Shown in pieces: positions 6,392-13,477 of a stretch of 13,477 nucleotides of DNA. The notes under the pieces were generated by a model. It did not search any database and was not told the origin of the DNA. It was given only the letters and a program-made list of their open reading frames with translations. A program made the translations under genes and the position numbers. The stretch covers positions 1 to 13,477 of the forward strand of contig DXEZ01000179.1 of the NCBI GenBank assembly GCA_019114715.1, written 5' to 3'. Source of the DNA: Candidatus Sphingobacterium stercoripullorum (GTDB lineage Bacteria; Bacteroidota; Bacteroidia; Sphingobacteriales; Sphingobacteriaceae). Position 1 is the first letter of the stretch. The number at the start of each line of letters is the position of its first letter.

Positions 6392-6402
6392 TTATTTAGG
6401 AC
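6392..6402 (-). repeat. IS right terminal inverted repeat
   Basis: TTATTTAGGAC is the complement of the left end at 5082-5092. It lies 58 bases past the transposase stop codon. Confidence 0.75.
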
Positions 6403-6479
6403 AGGATTGATTCTATCACTAGCAAATGCACAAAAACAAAATCTAGTTTAGCTAATGAATTACTTGCTGATTGTCAGAG

Positions 6480-6885
6480 GTTGTCTTTAGGGGGTGAAAA
6501 GAGAATTTCAACTTTCTTTTCTGGCTCAAGTCTTTATCTACTACAAGTTCGGCCGTTTCTCACGGCAACTGTTGTCTGTCCTTTCGAAAATGAATCTTCA
6601 TGCGCGTGAGATCTCTTTAGGTAAGACAATAACTTTCACCCCATATATCGGTTAAATTTACTTTGTCGCCCTGGACAGCAGGACTTTGGTTTGTTAGGAT
6701 ACCTCATGCAGACAACTTTGGCCTTATATGTAGTTTCTTTTTGTCAGACCGTGATTATGCTGCAGGCATATTTCTGATTCCACTTCACGGTAGACTACCT
6801 TGCTTTGGGTCAACACTTCCTACTGTCAAGCGTGTTGGCGACTTACACTCTATAATTATTGCCCGTGGTGGATATTTACAAATAG
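6480..6885. other. Unexplained block of unusual composition between the IS and the lipoprotein gene
   Basis: This stretch is less AT-rich than the surrounding intergenic DNA (31 of 60 bases in 6781-6840 are G or C) and contains an open plus-strand frame from 6633 to 6911 with only a TTG as early start (6663). Its translation contains FGLICSFFLSDRDYAAGIF and LPCFGSTLPTVKRVGDLHS, which looks structured, but I cannot name a family. Perfect small stems occur: GCCGT/ACGGC (6552-6556 with 6562-6566) and GGTAG/CTACC around 6790. The frame runs into the terminator at 6886-6906, which argues against an intact gene. It may be a decayed mobile element or a structured RNA region. Confidence 0.3.
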
Positions 6886-6906
6886 GGGAGCTCCAAAGAA
6901 GCTCCC
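6886..6906 (-). terminator. Terminator of the lipoprotein gene
   Basis: GGGAGCT (6886-6892) and AGCTCCC (6900-6906) form a perfect 7-bp stem with a seven-base loop. It lies 22 bases past the minus-strand lipoprotein stop, and the minus strand continues CTATTTGT after the stem. It may also stop plus-strand transcription arriving from the IS side. Confidence 0.65.
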
Positions 6907-6928
6907 AATAAAAGAAAGTTCATTTATT

Positions 6929-7921
6929 TTAAAACTCAACATTGATGATCTCGGAATCGTAATCCTCTATTATATTAATAGGAATCGTTACTCCCTTGTC
7001 GGAGTCAAGCTCATCAAATAGTTTACCTGAAAGTCTTGTGATATGGTTAGGAATGAACTTGACATCTTTTAGTTCTTTGGTGAGTACAAGCTTTTTGTCT
7101 AAATCATAGGCTTTAAGCTGAACGTTTGTCAGTACTTCTTCAGTGGCACCATAATTTTGTCCAGCTAACAGGTAGTTGGCAGCAAACATAACATCAGACA
7201 AGCCTATTGATTCCTGCACAGGAATTTTTCTGCTTACAAAGGTAGGCATCATATTGGGGCGAGTAATGGCCCAGACCGCACTATTATCGGGTGCTGCCAT
7301 ATACAGGTTTGAAGAGGAGTTGACTGATAAATCTATATAGCTGATCCCTTCAGGGATTTCATCCTCCACATTGACCTCCAGACGAACGCTGAAGCGATTT
7401 AAGTTTAACTCAGAATAGGTTGTGTCTTTTTCTATCTGTAGGTCTTGCTCCAAGGTAAAAACCTCCCCTAAATTCCTAGTATCGAGTCCATCGATGTACT
7501 GTGCTTGAAAAGTGAAATACACCGTGGAGCCGCTTAAGTAGGAAACATCTACATTGCCGTTAGGAGCGCGGTTGTCAAAACCTATCGCTCGAAGCGTATA
7601 ATTGCCTTTTTCGAGCTCTAAATTCAACTGGTTTTCAGATGGTTTGACCGCTCTCTTAAAGGTGTCAATCGGAGTCTTGCTCTCATTTAAAAGCACATAG
7701 ACAATTTGATTGATTGAGGCTTCCTCGGGATTACCCGGGTCGCCCGTAGTGCTAGCTAGCTTTTTAAAGGGCCGGTTGGTTTCGGTAAACCCCGTTAGCT
7801 GGAATGCTACTTTAAATAGCTCTTGCTTTTCAGTAGGTTCAAAGTCATCATTTTTTTGCTTTTTACAAGCTGCAAATAGGCATAGTGCCAAAATGCACAA
7901 GCCACATAACTTGATTTTCAT
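6929..7921 (-). CDS. Lipoprotein, probably fimbrillin-like (FimA/Mfa-type fold)
   Basis: A 330-residue exported lipoprotein. The N-terminus MKIKLCGLCILALCLFAAC is a type II signal with lipobox Cys19, followed by KKQKNDD, a Lys/Asp-rich segment like the surface-export signals of Bacteroidota lipoproteins. The body is beta-rich without catalytic motifs: an N-terminal half opening KVAFQLTGF with NQIVYVLLNES and LELEKGNYTLRAIGFD, and a C-terminal half with RFSVRLEVNV, YIDLSVNSSSNLYM and the late strand ITRLSGKLFD. That two-sandwich layout and the 'NHITRLSGKLFD' element resemble the fimbrillin/Mfa-like superfamily, so a surface structural or adhesion role is inferred. No pilus partner genes are adjacent, and the gene stands alone with its own terminator. 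Another beta-sandwich lipoprotein family is possible. Confidence 0.65.
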   Translation of the reverse strand: MKIKLCGLCILALCLFAACKKQKNDDFEPTEKQELFKVAFQLTGFTETNRPFKKLASTTGDPGNPEEASINQIVYVLLNESKTPIDTFKRAVKPSENQLNLELEKGNYTLRAIGFDNRAPNGNVDVSYLSGSTVYFTFQAQYIDGLDTRNLGEVFTLEQDLQIEKDTTYSELNLNRFSVRLEVNVEDEIPEGISYIDLSVNSSSNLYMAAPDNSAVWAITRPNMMPTFVSRKIPVQESIGLSDVMFAANYLLAGQNYGATEEVLTNVQLKAYDLDKKLVLTKELKDVKFIPNHITRLSGKLFDELDSDKGVTIPINIIEDYDSEIINVEF

Positions 7922-8342
7922 AGTTTAATTGATTAAGTGATAGCTGATTGTGTTTGTTGGTGATAAATATAATATTTGCTTTTTAGATCGCCGGTGAAAA
8001 TAAAAGAGTTTTCCAACTTAGATCAGAATTTGCCTCATTTACGAAAAGCCTAATACGTTTTAGGATAATAACCGGTTATACATGGATAATATTTGGCTGC
8101 CCTTATGTTTTAGGCGGGTATTTTTATTAATTAAAATCACTATAGCTAATTAAAATGCCTAGATAGACATGTTATTATAGTCCTAAAAAGCGGTCTAAAC
8201 TCTGGGGCTTTCCGTGGATAGGTAGAATCTCGTAAGGGAATTGCAGCTAGGGTTTGGGATAAGGAACAATTTTAAAATAATTTGATCAATCTAATGGTCT
8301 GGTCTCCGAGTTTCAGAAAAAGTATTATCTTTATAAGGAGAA
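7922..8342. other. Intergenic region between divergent genes
   Basis: About 420 AT-rich bases lie between the lipoprotein gene (leftward) and the small membrane-protein locus (rightward). A 12-bp perfect palindrome, ATAACCGGTTAT, lies at 8068-8079 and could be an operator. A short stem CCTAA/TTAGG (about 8049-8064) sits just before it. Promoters for both directions must lie here, but no box pair meets the TTTG/TAnnTTTG pattern well. Short coding-like patches near 8222-8280 are not strong enough to call. Confidence 0.4.
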
Positions 8343-8441
8343 ATGTTGGTGTATCTTGGTCGTAGGTACTGGTTGCACGTTACTATTTTTCTAGGCAAAA
8401 GATGGCCTGTTCCGATGGATGTACAAGGAGTTAACTTTTAA
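8343..8441 (+). CDS. Possible 32-codon leader ORF before the small membrane protein
   Basis: An ATG at 8343 preceded by AAGGAG (8335-8340) opens a frame of 32 codons ending at TAA 8439-8441. Only three bases separate its stop from the ATG of the next gene. The peptide is basic and aromatic (MLVYLGRRYWLHVTIFLGKR at its start) with no recognised motif. The AAGGAG is only two bases from the ATG, closer than usual, and many Bacteroidota genes do not use such a site, so translation is uncertain. If real, it would be coupled to the downstream gene. Confidence 0.25.
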   Translation: MLVYLGRRYWLHVTIFLGKRWPVPMDVQGVNF

Positions 8442-8444
8442 AAT

Positions 8445-8636
8445 ATGTTTGCAGTTTTCACGGTAGTCTTGTTAGCGGTAGTTTGGCTGCTTCCTTTTTT
8501 TGTTATTTTGGGTTCCAAAAAGACCTCTGGAAAAGAAAAACTTGCCTGGGTTTTAGGTGTGATATTTGTTAGCTGGTTTGCTTGGATATTTTACCTTTTA
8601 TTAGCACCTATAAGTAAAAATAAGGAAGCAGAATAG
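8445..8636 (+). CDS. Small two-helix membrane protein, PLDc_N-like
   Basis: A 63-residue inner-membrane protein with two predicted transmembrane helices (about 3-22 and 33-54) joined by the short basic loop GSKKTSGKEKLAW. The pattern W-L-L-P-(F)-x-x-x-x-x-x-K-x-x-x-x-x-K-L-x-W-V-L-x-x-x-F-x-x-x-x-x-W-I-x-Y-L-L matches stand-alone copies of the phospholipase-D nuclease N-terminal (PLDc_N) membrane unit. The usual late Pro/Gly before I-x-Y-L-L is replaced by SWFAW. Function of such stand-alone units is unknown. It converges on the symporter gene, whose stop lies 32 bases away. Confidence 0.6.
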   Translation: MFAVFTVVLLAVVWLLPFFVILGSKKTSGKEKLAWVLGVIFVSWFAWIFYLLLAPISKNKEAE

Positions 8637-8638
8637 TT

Positions 8639-8657
8639 GCTAGTTTTTTATCCTAGC
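8639..8657. terminator. Weak hairpin between convergent genes
   Basis: GCTAG (8639-8643) pairs with CTAGC (8653-8657) around a T-rich nine-base loop, and the plus strand continues TTT. The stem is only five base pairs, so this is a weak candidate for a shared terminator. Confidence 0.3.
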
Positions 8658-8667
8658 TTTAGGAGGG

Positions 8668-9909
8668 CTAACTCATCTGACTGGAGTTTAGTTTCCGCCC
8701 AGAAAACCGGGCTGTAAGCATGGCAGCAACCGTATCGCCTGTTGCATTTAAAACTGTGGCTAAAGGGTCCACCAGCGTTCCAATGATCAATACTGCGGGA
8801 ATGGCATAATCAGGAAGCCCATAAATAGAAATCATAAGCATTTCTCCTACATAGCCACCATTTGGAATTCCACCGGCAACCACACTCACAGCTAAAGTAA
8901 TAGCCAAAGCCAAAATTATGGTTTCCCAAGTGTAGAAGTTCCATCCACAAATTTCAAATGCTACATAAATCTTCACAATAGAGGAAATAGCCGATCCATT
9001 TTTGTAAAGTGTGTTTCCTAGAGGAATGACTATGGTTGCAATGTTACTAGGGATCCCGATGTTTTGTGCAGCTTTTAAATTGGCCGGTAAAGTGGCTAAG
9101 CTACTGCAAGTGCTCAGTGCGGTTATGGAGGGTACGATATTGTGTTTCCAAAAACGCTTTGTTCCGGTTGATCCGTAGGCCATAAAGGTGTAAAAGGTAA
9201 AACCTATAAAAAAGAATACTATTCCAAATAAATAGTAAAAACCTAAAGGATAGGCGTAAACATCGAATAGCTGCGGGCCAATGTCATAAACTTGATAACC
9301 GAAGTATGCTCCTAGGCCAATTGGTGCGGCCTTCATGAGAATGATCAAAAAGCTTTGCATGACTTCATTTCCTCCATTTAAGAACTCTTTAAATACAGCT
9401 ACTGATTTCGAATTGGTCCGTTGCGCTGCTATTCCGATGAGGAAGGAAAAGATAACAAATGCCAGCATGTGCTCACGTGATAAGAGGTCTTTAAACTCGG
9501 CTACAGTAAGAAAGCTCACGATTTTTTCACCCCAATTACTATTGTCGTTTAGTAAAGCCTGTTTGATTTCTGACACGCTTTGATCTACCGTTATTGAGGG
9601 AATAGGAAAAAGGTATAACCCGAAAATTGTTAAAAGGGAGACTAGTACGATGGTAACAATAAAGACAATGGACATGAGCAGAATTGTTTTGCCCATGGCG
9701 CTATCTTTGGTAAGGTTTGCAACAGAAGAGGCAATAGCGAAAAAAAGCAAAGGAATAATGGATACAAATAAGAGATTCAAAAAGATATCTCCCAAGGGCT
9801 TAATGAACGGTATTGTCGAAGGGGCAAATAGCCCTAGCAAGCTACCACAAAATATTCCGATTATTAAATATATGAGATTTGAATAACTGTTAAATATATC
9901 TTTCATCAT
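8668..9909 (-). CDS. Divergent dicarboxylate/amino-acid:cation symporter (SDF/DAACS family)
   Basis: A 413-residue inner-membrane secondary transporter of the glutamate-transporter fold, with about eight membrane helices plus two re-entrant hairpins. HP1 is visible as STCSSLATLP (266-275), aligned with TRSSSGTLP of GltPh. TM7 has PLGNTLYKNGSA (296-307), where GltPh has the Na+-binding NMDGT; here that motif reads YKNGS (302-306). HP2 is AGGIPNGGYVGE (345-356). TM8 has DPLATVLNATGD (381-392), keeping Asp381, Thr385, Asn388 and Asp392 but with Ala384 where GltPh has the substrate-carboxylate Arg397. Cys268 replaces the HP1 Arg as well. The scaffold is certain; the substrate is probably not an acidic amino acid, and the cation stoichiometry may differ. 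Two adjacent Met codons could start it (9909 or 9906). Confidence 0.88.
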   Translation of the reverse strand: MMKDIFNSYSNLIYLIIGIFCGSLLGLFAPSTIPFIKPLGDIFLNLLFVSIIPLLFFAIASSVANLTKDSAMGKTILLMSIVFIVTIVLVSLLTIFGLYLFPIPSITVDQSVSEIKQALLNDNSNWGEKIVSFLTVAEFKDLLSREHMLAFVIFSFLIGIAAQRTNSKSVAVFKEFLNGGNEVMQSFLIILMKAAPIGLGAYFGYQVYDIGPQLFDVYAYPLGFYYLFGIVFFFIGFTFYTFMAYGSTGTKRFWKHNIVPSITALSTCSSLATLPANLKAAQNIGIPSNIATIVIPLGNTLYKNGSAISSIVKIYVAFEICGWNFYTWETIILALAITLAVSVVAGGIPNGGYVGEMLMISIYGLPDYAIPAVLIIGTLVDPLATVLNATGDTVAAMLTARFSGRKLNSSQMS

Positions 9910-10081
9910 CTTTTGTTTTTCCTGGTGGGGGTGAGTGTGTTCTGGCCCCTTTTAGTTGCCTCATCGTAAAAGTAGTGTTTATTTTTCTATTAATTATTTA
10001 TAGTTTCTTTGATTTCCTTTTTGGACGGCTACATGTTGTGTCAATAAGAACGAAAAGTTATTGAAATTTATTTGTCTGATT

Positions 10082-10111
10082 TTGACTTAGACCTACCTTT
10101 TTCTTACCTTG
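10082..10111 (+). promoter_or_regulatory. Candidate Bacteroidota-type promoter of the FMN reductase gene
   Basis: TTG at 10082-10084 (inside TTTTG) is followed after 20 bases by TACCTTG (10105-10111), close to the TAnnTTTG -7 consensus but one T short. Spacing and distance to the ATG at 10130 (18 bases after the box) fit a short-leader flavobacterial promoter. Confidence 0.45.
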
Positions 10112-10129
10112 TAAAATAAAACTAATATT

Positions 10130-10681
10130 ATGGGATACAAAATAGCTGCCTTAGTGGGATCTTTAAGAAAAGATTCACTGAATAGAAAAACTGCTGAAAA
10201 TATTATTCGGCTCTTACCGGATAATTTAAAAATGGAATTTGTAGAAATTGGACATTTACCGTATTATAATGAAGATTTAGAAACAGATAGTCCTCCAGAA
10301 TCGTGGACCAATTTCCGTGATGAAATACGACAATACGATGCGGTGTTTTTGTTTTCTCCTGAATACAATAGATCGGTGTCTGCAGTGTTGAAAAATGCTT
10401 TAGATGTCGGCTCAAGGCCTTATGGTAAAAGTGTTTGGGATGGGAAGCCTGCTGCTATAGCTACTGCTTCAATTAGTGGGATAGGAGGCGCTGTTGCTAA
10501 CCATACGCTGAGACAATCATTGGTGTTTTTAAATATGCCGGTGATGCAGCAACCCGAAATTTATCTAGGAAATGCGCAGGAGTTATTTGATGATAGTGGG
10601 CGTGCAACCGAAAAGTTTGAAGGATTTTTGAAACAGGTTATTGCTGCTTACGAAAAATGGATTCACCAAATATTGAAATAA
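10130..10681 (+). CDS. NAD(P)H-dependent FMN reductase (flavodoxin-fold)
   Basis: A 183-residue cytoplasmic flavoprotein of the FMN_red family (ChrR/YieF/azoreductase-like), which passes electrons from NAD(P)H to FMN and on to quinones, chromate or azo compounds; the physiological acceptor here is unknown. The phosphate-binding loop is GSLRKDSLNRK (10-20). The flavin-ring loop is PEYNRSVSAVLKNALD (77-92), a near-complete match to the family motif P-E-Y-N-x-S/G-x-x-x-x-L-K-N-A-x-D. A second loop, ATASISGIGGAV (111-122), follows the conserved WDGKPAAI strand. Length is typical. It is a single gene between a candidate promoter and a strong terminator, divergent from the symporter and convergent with the carboxypeptidase. 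Confidence 0.9.
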   Translation: MGYKIAALVGSLRKDSLNRKTAENIIRLLPDNLKMEFVEIGHLPYYNEDLETDSPPESWTNFRDEIRQYDAVFLFSPEYNRSVSAVLKNALDVGSRPYGKSVWDGKPAAIATASISGIGGAVANHTLRQSLVFLNMPVMQQPEIYLGNAQELFDDSGRATEKFEGFLKQVIAAYEKWIHQILK

Positions 10682-10743
10682 CCCTCTGTAATGGACTTTT
10701 GTTTATAAACCCTTATGGGATATATTTAATGTGATATTATAAA

Positions 10744-10773
10744 AAAATAGGCGGCTTATCAACCGCCTATTTT
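10744..10773. terminator. Bidirectional intrinsic terminator
   Basis: AAAATAGGCGG (10744-10754) and CCGCCTATTTT (10763-10773) form a perfect 11-bp stem with an eight-base loop. It has a GC-rich core and A/T runs on both sides, so it gives a U-tract on either strand. It serves the convergent FMN reductase (plus) and carboxypeptidase (minus) genes. Confidence 0.9.
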
Positions 10774-10786
10774 AAGAAATCTATTG

Positions 10787-13456
10787 TTAGTAAAGTTGAT
10801 TGAATAGAAGCTTATACGCTCCGTGTGTCTGAGCCCTAAAACTAGGTTCTATTCCTGATACAAACAAACTACCATTACCCAACGTTGCCGTATAGGTGAC
10901 GATCGTGTTTTCTAAATGACTTGCTCCTAATGCCCAGCCGCTTCGCATGGGATTGGGGGAGTCAAAACTAAGTAATGGGGTGATGTTGTACTCCTTGATG
11001 GCCTCATTGGAGAAAGTGAAAACTGGACTTTTATCAAAATATACAGATAGGTAATCGTTTAATCCGTTAGTCTGCGGTGTAGAACGATTTACCTTAGTAT
11101 TCATGACGCTTCCAGGGATATAATATTCGGTGTTTTTTAAAGCTATGTTCTTCCCGTTTACATTTTTTGTAAGTGGATTTTTCTGAGGGATCCCTAAATG
11201 TTTTGCTAGCGAAGTGCTCCCTGCTAGTAAAACTACCTTCCCACCATCGCGAATGAATTGTTCTAGGGAAGGAAGGGAATGATCACTAGAGAAATTTCCT
11301 ACTCTGTTGTGGTATTTTTCAGGGATATTCCCAAGGTTATTGTTGGTTTTCTTTTTTACTAGCTTGGCTGGTATACCAGTTCCTGCAAAAATTATGAGAT
11401 CGTAATTTTTAATTAAATCTCCTTGGTCTATCTCCGAGCTGTAGATGACTGAGTAGTCGAAATTGAAATCTTCCAAAACAAAACGCATCCATCCAGACTT
11501 CATCGTACCTCCGTAGTTATCCCAAACGGCTATACGCTTTGGTTTTATTGTCTGAGCTCCTTTTGGGAGACTGCTTGCTGGTTGAGTTTTTAGGCTAATG
11601 GTACTTGCTAATTCGCTTAGCGTTTCATCCACATTTTTCGAGCGTTTAACGTAGAAGTTCCCCTGGTCATCTTTTTGAACTTTTATGTTTTTGTTTAAAA
11701 GTAAGTTTACAGCTTTAAAGTTATCATTAACGCTTGGGGTAAGTTGTATATACCTACCGTCTGTAGTTGCCTGACCTTGCAGGGGAATAAGCTGACCTCT
11801 TTCTAAAGTCGCCATTGGTAGGTTACTAGGGAGCTTGTCTGTTACTCTATCAAATTCAATCCCCATAGTAAATGCTAAAGTCCACCCAGAAGCATCGTAA
11901 GGTGGTATAGGAGGGCCTCCAGGATATTCAAAATCATTTGGGTGATGTTGTGGCTCAAACATATCCAATATATGAGCTCTAAAAGCTTGTGATAAACTTA
12001 CTAAATAACTACCGGTAGGGTAGTTCTTCCCTTGTAGTTGGAAATCAGAATTAGCTTTTTGAATCTGTATACCCGATTGAATTAATCTATTAGCAAATTT
12101 GGTGGCGGTACCAAAATCCTCTTGATCAGCAGGAATAACATAGGCTACCGGGTCGTAGCGATTTTTATCTTTTTTCAGCTCTTCATACCACTTTGTAGGA
12201 ATAATGCCTGTAGTATCTATTTTTGAAATTTCTTTGATGTACTCAATTTGGCTGGGATTAATGGACAAGGTTGGCTCAGCGCCTTTAGCTACTGCGTTAG
12301 CACCCATTTTATAAGCGTTATAAAGTAGGTTTTGTTTGGTGTTAGCCGCGTGGTTTAAGACTGCATAGTTCAACGAAACGGAGTAATCGATGGATTTTTG
12401 AAATGTCCACTCTTGAGGATGTACAGGGTTTGGAGCATGGCCACTTGGTAAAATCCTGTCGTAAATTAAAGGGGTTGTAGAAGGGTTAGGACCTCCAATA
12501 ATTTCCGTTAATATGCCTATTTGGTTATGAAAATATACGGATGTCCTTAAGCCTCCATTCCACCATGTTGAAAATCTGGATGCCCCTCTTTGTCCGTATC
12601 CAGGCTTATCTTCAACATTTAAGCGCGTGTGCATTGCAGCACCAACGGCGTCTAAACTCGTAACTAATATAGGATCGTATACATAGTTGAAAGGGTCTCG
12701 ATAGGGAGGACCTACTACAACTGCACCTTGCGGAGCTCTTTGGTGGTGGTTGTATACAATTTGAGGAATCCAGTCCACAAAAAGAACTTTACCCATGTTT
12801 TTTGTTTCTGCAAGATTAAACATGAAGAAATCCCTATTGTTATCGTGTCCTGCATATTTTTGATACATTTCTGGTAGTCTAGTCATCTCCCTTTTGGTTG
12901 GCTCTGATTCGCGCATATACCAATCGCCCATTAGCTCATGGCCATCTGGGTTGGCGTGGACTAATAAAATTATAGTGTTTTCGAGAATGTTCATGTTTTC
13001 ATCATCATTCCGGCTTGTTAACTCATAAAGCGTTTGAATTAACTGATGTGTTGCAACTGTTTCGGTAGAATGTAGCCCTCCGTCAATCCAGACCACGGCT
13101 TTTCCTTCTTTGGAAAGTTCTCTGGCTTGTGAGTCAGATATTTCTCCTAAAGCTAGCTGCTTGGAGATATCGTTATATTGGTCTATTTTGGAAAGGTTCT
13201 CTGGTGTGCTAACAATGAGCATGTATTGCTCTCGACCTTCTTCCGTCTTTCCGATGCTTTGGAGCATCACGCGGTCAGATGCTTGTGCTACTTTCTTGAA
13301 ATAAGCCTCGGTCTGCGTGTAGTTTGCAAGGTGGTAGTTGTCACCTATATTAAAACCAAAATGAGATTTGGGGTCTGGGACTTGGTTTTGAGCACTTGCC
13401 CCAGAGAAAATAGAGCTCAAAGTAAATAATAAAATTAAATGAAAATAAAACCTCAT
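10787..13456 (-). CDS. Secreted M14-family zinc carboxypeptidase, long Bacteroidota type
   Basis: An 889-residue exported metallopeptidase that should remove C-terminal residues from peptides outside the cytoplasm. A signal peptide covers about 1-22 (MRFYFHLILLFTLSSIFSGA then SA, cleaved before QNQ). The M14 domain spans roughly 40-370: zinc ligands His129 and Glu132 in LHSTE, the NPDG turn (169-172), substrate-binding Asn207-Arg208 in HDNNRDF, the third ligand at His237 or His238 in YNHHQR, and the catalytic Glu318 in GILTEIIGG. About 500 further residues follow; the segment from about 640 (RIAVWDNYGG, then YDLIIFAGTG) resembles a class-I glutamine-amidotransferase-like Rossmann unit without an obvious catalytic Cys. 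This two-part layout is usual for long Bacteroidota M14 proteins. Only 21 bases upstream are in the window, so its promoter is not visible. Confidence 0.9.
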   Translation of the reverse strand: MRFYFHLILLFTLSSIFSGASAQNQVPDPKSHFGFNIGDNYHLANYTQTEAYFKKVAQASDRVMLQSIGKTEEGREQYMLIVSTPENLSKIDQYNDISKQLALGEISDSQARELSKEGKAVVWIDGGLHSTETVATHQLIQTLYELTSRNDDENMNILENTIILLVHANPDGHELMGDWYMRESEPTKREMTRLPEMYQKYAGHDNNRDFFMFNLAETKNMGKVLFVDWIPQIVYNHHQRAPQGAVVVGPPYRDPFNYVYDPILVTSLDAVGAAMHTRLNVEDKPGYGQRGASRFSTWWNGGLRTSVYFHNQIGILTEIIGGPNPSTTPLIYDRILPSGHAPNPVHPQEWTFQKSIDYSVSLNYAVLNHAANTKQNLLYNAYKMGANAVAKGAEPTLSINPSQIEYIKEISKIDTTGIIPTKWYEELKKDKNRYDPVAYVIPADQEDFGTATKFANRLIQSGIQIQKANSDFQLQGKNYPTGSYLVSLSQAFRAHILDMFEPQHHPNDFEYPGGPPIPPYDASGWTLAFTMGIEFDRVTDKLPSNLPMATLERGQLIPLQGQATTDGRYIQLTPSVNDNFKAVNLLLNKNIKVQKDDQGNFYVKRSKNVDETLSELASTISLKTQPASSLPKGAQTIKPKRIAVWDNYGGTMKSGWMRFVLEDFNFDYSVIYSSEIDQGDLIKNYDLIIFAGTGIPAKLVKKKTNNNLGNIPEKYHNRVGNFSSDHSLPSLEQFIRDGGKVVLLAGSTSLAKHLGIPQKNPLTKNVNGKNIALKNTEYYIPGSVMNTKVNRSTPQTNGLNDYLSVYFDKSPVFTFSNEAIKEYNITPLLSFDSPNPMRSGWALGASHLENTIVTYTATLGNGSLFVSGIEPSFRAQTHGAYKLLFNQLY

Positions 13457-13477
13457 AAGTCGTTTTTTTCTATGATT

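Larger units (their letters stand above)
5082..6402 (+). mobile_element. IS4-family insertion sequence with one transposase gene
   Basis: The element is about 1.32 kb, bounded by the 11-bp perfect inverted repeat GTCCTAAATAA (5082-5092) and its complement (6392-6402). The repeats may extend outward, because CAAT/ATTG also match at 5075-5078 and 6406-6409. It contains a single intact transposase with the IS4 Y-R-E-K signature. I could not find a target duplication: the bases outside the two ends differ. The copy may be old, or one flank may have been lost by a deletion. Intact coding sequence suggests it could still be active. Confidence 0.85.

Noticed and set aside
8220..8366. Coding-like patches on both strands before the small membrane-protein gene
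   Set aside because: They are broken by stops, have no recognisable family and do not form a consistent frame.
1..13477. CRISPR array, rRNA genes, prophage or secretion-system cluster
   Set aside because: No regularly spaced repeats, rRNA-like sequence or clustered structural genes are visible in the window.

Overview
The window looks like chromosome of a member of the Bacteroidota, most likely a marine-type Flavobacteriaceae. The evidence is AT-rich DNA with weak Shine-Dalgarno use, a candidate promoter close to the Bacteroidota -33/-7 type, a lipoprotein with a Lys/Asp-rich segment after the lipobox Cys, and large secreted S9 and M14 peptidases of types common in that group. Genus is not resolvable from the sequence alone.

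Left part (1-1700). A small conserved flavobacterial-type gene (129-314) is followed by an inverted repeat and then by the bare 3' end of a tRNA-Ser gene (492-513) with a terminator just behind it. The rest of the tRNA is missing. This is how the far attachment site of an element integrated into a tRNA-Ser gene looks, so the DNA left of about 492 may be the end of a genomic island extending beyond the window. To the right follow a decayed gene fragment (689-802) and a two-gene, overlapping module on the minus strand: a small acidic protein and a zeta-toxin-like P-loop kinase (828-1675), best read as a toxin-antitoxin pair.

Middle part (1700-6900). After about 700 bases with no convincing gene comes a secreted S9 serine peptidase of the DPP-IV type (2397-4895, minus). 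An IS4-family insertion sequence (about 5082-6402, plus) lies upstream of it and abuts what looks like the C-terminal codons of a truncated gene (4998-5081, minus). The transposase leader can fold so that the bases next to the start codon are paired, which resembles the known protection of IS elements against translation from outside transcripts. Right of the IS is an unexplained, comparatively GC-rich block (about 6480-6885).

Right part (6900-13477). Here lie a solitary fimbrillin-like lipoprotein (minus), a 63-residue two-helix membrane protein (plus) that may be preceded by a 32-codon leader ORF, a divergent SDF-family (DAACS) symporter lacking several canonical substrate/Na+ motif residues (minus), an NAD(P)H-dependent FMN reductase (plus), and a secreted M14 zinc carboxypeptidase of 889 residues (minus). 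A perfect 11-bp-stem bidirectional terminator separates the last two. Apart from the kinase pair the genes are monocistronic. A loose common theme is uptake of peptides and amino acids: two exported peptidases and one amino-acid/organic-acid type symporter. No operon ties them together.
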